Of a DNA stretch of 64,000 nt, positions 60,756 to 64,000 are shown piece after piece; within the stretch, counting starts at the first letter, position 1; every line of letters begins with the position of its first letter. Source of the DNA: Cellvibrio fontiphilus_A. Lineage in GTDB: Bacteria; Pseudomonadota; Gammaproteobacteria; Pseudomonadales; Cellvibrionaceae. The position numbers were made by a program, and so were the translations under genes. The notes beneath the pieces are model-generated. The model searched no databases. It saw only the letters and a program-made list of their open reading frames with translations, and was not told where the DNA came from. The stretch spans positions 434,001-498,000 of the forward strand of contig NZ_JBHRTF010000003.1 in assembly GCF_042646205.1 (NCBI RefSeq), read 5' to 3'.

Positions 60756-61480
60756 TGATGGATTTTAAATCAAGCCCACACAATCCCGATGAGGATTACG
60801 ATCAGGTGCCAATTGATTTTTCATTTGTGCTGGCATCCAGTGTCCATGACATGAAAAATTCATTGGGCATGTTGCTCAATACCCTCTCTGCAATGGTGGA
60901 GGCATCGCCCCCTAAAGATGCCCAGCAAGCCAAATTTTTTTCTACGCTGGAGTACGAGGCGGCACGCATAAATGGCGAGCTGGTACAGTTGTTATCACTG
61001 TATAAAATGGACGAAAAAACACTTTCAGTAGTGATTGATGAGCACCATTTAGTAGATGTTATTGATGAGCAGGTGGCTCGCAATGATGCTTTGTTAAAAT
61101 CGCGCAATATTCGCATAGAGGTAGATTGCGACCCTGACTTGGCCTGGTACTTTGATGCTGAGTTACTGGGCGGGGTGTTAAATAATTTACTGGTTAATTG
61201 TGCGCGTTACTCGCGCGAACGATTATTAATTGTTGTGCGCGAGGAGAATGGGTTTCTCTCCATTAGTGTCGCCGATGACGGGCAGGGCTACCCTGAAAGT
61301 ATGTTGATGGGCGCATCCAATCAAGCCGGTGTGTCTTTCCAATCCGGCAACACCCGGTTGGGTTTGCTGTTTGCGCGCAAGGTGCTTTCTTTGCACAAGT
61401 CCCGGCGCGGTCAGGGTTATATGACAATTGAAAATGGCGGGCCATTGGGCGGCGGTGTTTTGACTTTGCATCTGCCCTAA
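60755..61480 (+). CDS. Soluble sensor histidine kinase without sensory domain
   Basis: A 241-residue cytoplasmic kinase made only of a dimerisation/phosphoacceptor helix with His31 (SSVHDMKNSLGML) and an HATPase_c domain: N box LNNLLVNCARYS, G1 ISVADDGQGYP, and G2-like TRLGLLFARKV. There is no membrane helix and no PAS, GAF or HAMP. The HDMKNS motif is of the HDLKN type seen in a minority of kinases. ATG 60755 overlaps the stop of the regulator by one base; ATG 60758 is also possible. Input must come from a partner protein, perhaps through the TPR regulator. Confidence 0.86.
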   Translation: MMDFKSSPHNPDEDYDQVPIDFSFVLASSVHDMKNSLGMLLNTLSAMVEASPPKDAQQAKFFSTLEYEAARINGELVQLLSLYKMDEKTLSVVIDEHHLVDVIDEQVARNDALLKSRNIRIEVDCDPDLAWYFDAELLGGVLNNLLVNCARYSRERLLIVVREENGFLSISVADDGQGYPESMLMGASNQAGVSFQSGNTRLGLLFARKVLSLHKSRRGQGYMTIENGGPLGGGVLTLHLP

Positions 61481-61590
61481 GTCATTGCCAACAAAGATCC
61501 TGTTCATTTCTCTGGCGGCCAGAAGGTTGAAATCGACCTAAGGCTGCTGCATCATCGCCCGCTCTTTTGTTAGTTTTTAGGTCAATACAT

Positions 61591-62478
61591 ATGCTTAAAA
61601 TCCGCTTTAAAGACAATAAATACAATGCGGTATGGTTAGTGGAACCCAAAATTACTATAGGTCGCTCGGCTACCAACGCTTTGGTAATAGATGACCCCTT
61701 AGTCAGCGACTTGCATATGGAAGTGTTGGTTGATAACGAACATCTCACCCTGCGCAACCTGGTGCCTTTGCAGCCTGTTGCAGTGAATGGGCAGAAAGTG
61801 AATGGGGCGTGCGAACTTAAACCGGGCGATGAAATAACGATCGGCGCGGTTGAGCTGGTGGTTATCGACCCCAAGCGGGAGGCGCGTTTGGCTGCAACGC
61901 CACCGGCAGAAGGCACTCAGGTTCGTATCCCAAAAACCACAGGCTGGTCGCTTAAAGCGAACCACAGCGCATTAGCTAATCGCGTATTTCCGCTTAAAGA
62001 ACTCACGACAATCGGCCGCTCCAGCGAGTGCGATATCAGCTTACCGGCGGCACATTTGTCCCGGCGTCACGCTCAGTTACAAGTGATTGACGGTATGTTG
62101 TTTGTTAAAGATCTGGACTCAGCCAATGGGACTTTTTTAAACGGTAAACGCGTGGCTGAGGCGAGAGTAAAGCGTGGCGATGAGCTGCGTTTTGATGCCT
62201 TGAGCTTCGGGGTAATGGGGCCTGCGGATGATTTGGCCAAAACTACTTTGCGCAAAGTGACACCGCAAGTATCAACACCCGGCGCTGCAGCGATCCCCCC
62301 AAAAGCTCGCGCCGAACGCACTCCAGGTGCCACGCGCTCTTCTTCTGTGAGCCGCACCCCTGTGGGCGGGCAGGGCAAGGCAGAGGTTGATCAGGGGAGT
62401 AAAGGTAAATTCGGCTGGGTGATACTCGGTGTGCTGGCATTTGCAGTTATAACGACCCTTATTTTAACGCGCAAATAA
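61591..62478 (+). CDS. Twin-FHA domain protein with C-terminal membrane anchor
   Basis: Start at ATG 61591 gives 295 residues. Two FHA phosphothreonine-binding domains are visible: the first (about 5-95) with TIGRSATNALVIDDPLVSDLH, diverging at the SxxH site, and the second (about 110-205) with TIGRSSECDISLP, SRRHAQL and DSANGTFLNGKRV, which is complete. A Pro/Ser/Thr-rich linker leads to one membrane helix (about 273-291) with a short basic end, so the FHA domains face the cytoplasm. No type VI secretion or Ser/Thr kinase gene is next to it. Partner unknown. Confidence 0.88.
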   Translation: MLKIRFKDNKYNAVWLVEPKITIGRSATNALVIDDPLVSDLHMEVLVDNEHLTLRNLVPLQPVAVNGQKVNGACELKPGDEITIGAVELVVIDPKREARLAATPPAEGTQVRIPKTTGWSLKANHSALANRVFPLKELTTIGRSSECDISLPAAHLSRRHAQLQVIDGMLFVKDLDSANGTFLNGKRVAEARVKRGDELRFDALSFGVMGPADDLAKTTLRKVTPQVSTPGAAAIPPKARAERTPGATRSSSVSRTPVGGQGKAEVDQGSKGKFGWVILGVLAFAVITTLILTRK

Positions 62479-62550
62479 GTCTTTAAGAATTAGGCTAGCT
62501 GGCCGCTAACCTGTGATGCAACTACACCGCGACGGCCTACAGGTGACATC

Positions 62551-63888
62551 ATGACCATTTCTTCGCTCAACAACTTCGCTACAAATTTGCCCTCAAGCAG
62601 CTCACAAGGGCTTCCCGGAGCCAAGGGGCAAACATCTGTCGATACCTTGGTCAGTTTGAACCTGGAATCGCTGCGGCGCGTTGATACTCAAGGCATGAGC
62701 TACGAGGAGAAGCGGCAAACCGCGCTTCAGGTTGTGAATAAAACCCTCTCAATGGCCTACGAAAAAATTGCTTCCAAAGGCCAAGCCGCCGCTGAAGAGT
62801 ACGCCACCTTTGAACCACTGACCGCAGAAAAAGTGGCCAATAACATCTTGGGTTTTATTGAGCGGCGCCTGCAAATGGATGTTGCTGAAGGAGCCACTCA
62901 AGAAGAATTGCAAACCCGTTTGGAGGCTGGTTTATCTGGCTTTAAAAAAGGTTTTGCGGAAGCGAGCGAAAAGCTCGAAGCCCTGAGTCTTCTCTCGCCC
63001 GAGATTAAAACTGACATAGGTAAAACCTACGATTTGGTGATTGCAGGTGTCGATGAGTTGAGAGCTAAATTTATCGAATCGACAACCGCTGAGCCAACTG
63101 CTGGTAGTGAAGCTGGAGTTGTTAAAAATCAGCCAACTGCCAGTGCAGAGCAAGTGACTCCAAATCTCAAATCATCAGCTAAAGCTGCGCCTCTATCACT
63201 CGAAGTCCCTGCATTTATTCCGGCTCCTTCGTCCTACTTGGGCTACGCCAATTATGAATATGGTCGGGCGCGCGAATTTAGTTTTGAGTTGACTACAAAA
63301 GAGGGTGATAAGGTCACTATTAAGGCCGCCTCCAGTGAGGGGCTTGCGGTCGAAGCCGGTCGAGCAGGGCGCGGGAATGAATCAGTAAGTGCGATGAATG
63401 CCAGTTATAGTGCCAGCCAGTCTTTTTCATTGAGTATTGAAGGGGATTTAAGTGAGGCGGAGCTAGTGGCGATTAATGATTTGTTAGGCCGTGTAAATAA
63501 TCTGGCGGATCAATTTTTTACCGGTGATTTGGACGGTGCTTTTGCACAAGCGATGGAGTTGGGTTATGACTCATCCCAGATTGGTAGTTTTGCCTTAAAC
63601 CTTGCGCAAGCTGAAATCCAACAAGTTACCAAGGCTTATGAGGCCTTTGAACCAAGCACTGCCGGCAATGGTAACAAGTTTGGCCTAAACAACGATTCAC
63701 TTTTACCTTTGGGTAATTTCATCCGCGACCTGCTTGATAGTTTGGATCGCGCCTCGGTATTTGCTGAGCCAGAGAAGTTGCTGACAAACATTGCTGAAAA
63801 AATGCCAGACGAGACGACCGGGGATCAAACACAGGCGCATCGTTTTAGTGGTTTTATGAAACAAATTTTCGCCTTGGAATTAAGTTAA
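62551..63888 (+). CDS. DUF5610 domain protein
   Basis: A 445-residue protein with no signal peptide or membrane helix. The N-terminal 30 residues are Ser/Gly-rich. The region about 50-170 (SYEEKRQTALQVVNKTLSMAYEKI, VANNILGFIERRLQM) matches the pattern of DUF5610, and the C-terminal half (about 230-445) has FSFELTTKEGDKVTIKA and FSLSIEGDLSEAELVAINDLLGRVNNLADQFF, an order often seen in proteins near flagellar or surface genes. Function unknown. It is 72 bases after the FHA gene. Confidence 0.75.
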   Translation: MTISSLNNFATNLPSSSSQGLPGAKGQTSVDTLVSLNLESLRRVDTQGMSYEEKRQTALQVVNKTLSMAYEKIASKGQAAAEEYATFEPLTAEKVANNILGFIERRLQMDVAEGATQEELQTRLEAGLSGFKKGFAEASEKLEALSLLSPEIKTDIGKTYDLVIAGVDELRAKFIESTTAEPTAGSEAGVVKNQPTASAEQVTPNLKSSAKAAPLSLEVPAFIPAPSSYLGYANYEYGRAREFSFELTTKEGDKVTIKAASSEGLAVEAGRAGRGNESVSAMNASYSASQSFSLSIEGDLSEAELVAINDLLGRVNNLADQFFTGDLDGAFAQAMELGYDSSQIGSFALNLAQAEIQQVTKAYEAFEPSTAGNGNKFGLNNDSLLPLGNFIRDLLDSLDRASVFAEPEKLLTNIAEKMPDETTGDQTQAHRFSGFMKQIFALELS

Positions 63889-63962
63889 TTCTCTTGGGTA
63901 AATTTTCAGCTGTCGCTCGGTTAATGCGCTGTTAAAATGGCGTTTTTATCTGGACGCAATGT

Positions 63963-64000
63963 ATGAAAGCTATTTATTTGTATTCAACGCCTGGTTGCCA
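63963..64000 (+). CDS. Glutaredoxin-like protein, 3' end outside window
   Basis: Only twelve codons are visible, starting with ATG 63963: MKAIYLYSTPGC. The YSTPGC phrase at this position fits the thiol-redox site of glutaredoxin-family (DUF836) proteins, which continue with HLC. The call rests on this short stretch alone. Confidence 0.5.
   Translation, partial: MKAIYLYSTPGC

Overview
The window reads as ordinary core chromosome of a polarly flagellated gammaproteobacterium related to Pseudomonas, most likely a Cellvibrio or close relative. This placement is an inference from gene order and protein style: motD-parC-parP-cheW-DUF2802, yciK-mupP-ubiG-mtaD, gyrA-pheA, gpsA-DUF4389-sixA, and yciI/rnm/yciO/scpAB/rluB all resemble Pseudomonas neighbourhoods. 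No 16S or other direct taxonomic marker is present. Coding density is high. I see no prophage, insertion sequence, CRISPR array, integrase or toxin cassette.

Layout: (1) 1-4.1 kb is the end of a flagellar/chemotaxis cluster: stator protein MotD (cut by the window edge), the ParC/ParP pair that places chemoreceptor arrays, CheW and a DUF2802 protein. (2) 4.2-7.8 kb, minus strand: yciK, mupP (peptidoglycan recycling), ubiG (ubiquinone) and an mtaD-like deaminase. (3) 8.1-15.4 kb: gyrA, pheA and tyrA (Phe/Tyr synthesis), then cysDN (sulfate activation). (4) 15.4-17 kb: folD and a Pro-Arg-His tRNA operon with a good promoter. (5) 17-24.8 kb: a flavin reductase, an AT-rich gap with DnaA-box-like sites, gpsA-DUF4389-sixA, a hydrolase, a DUF4892 protein, folE, prmB and aroC. 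(6) 24.8-31.7 kb: an MFS permease, an omega-amidase, a large unrecognised membrane protein that may be a GT-C enzyme, a 5'-nucleotidase, CysB and a ComEA-like protein. (7) 31.8-39.4 kb: pyrF, cmk, galU, rpsA, ihfB, a lone WbpL-type sugar-phosphate transferase read towards ihfB, and amtB. (8) 39.5-48.2 kb: an rRNA/tRNA methyltransferase, an atypical pdxJ, a periplasmic cyclophilin, an SH3 envelope protein, yciI, a VC0807-type membrane protein, rnm, yciO, scpA-scpB and rluB. (9) 48.2-57.1 kb: a diguanylate cyclase, the Cpx envelope-stress system (cpxRA divergent from cpxP with a CpxR-like box between them), flavodoxin, a PhyH dioxygenase, a TraF-type outer-membrane protein and cmoAB. (10) 57.2-64 kb: a signalling block made of an EAL-CBS-GGDDF protein, a response regulator fused to TPR-like repeats, a histidine kinase with no sensor domain, a twin-FHA membrane protein, a DUF5610 protein and the first codons of a glutaredoxin-like gene.

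Most of the window is housekeeping. The best candidates for something little described are the signalling block at 57.2-63.9 kb, in particular the tightly coupled regulator-TPR/sensorless-kinase pair, and the AT-rich 690-residue membrane protein at 26.8 kb. Smaller points are a seven-copy heptamer repeat after ihfB, the DnaA-box cluster before gpsA, a PdxJ that resembles the Bacteroidetes form, and the broken-up pheA-to-ihfB supercluster. All family assignments come from reading motifs, lengths and context; no database search was possible.
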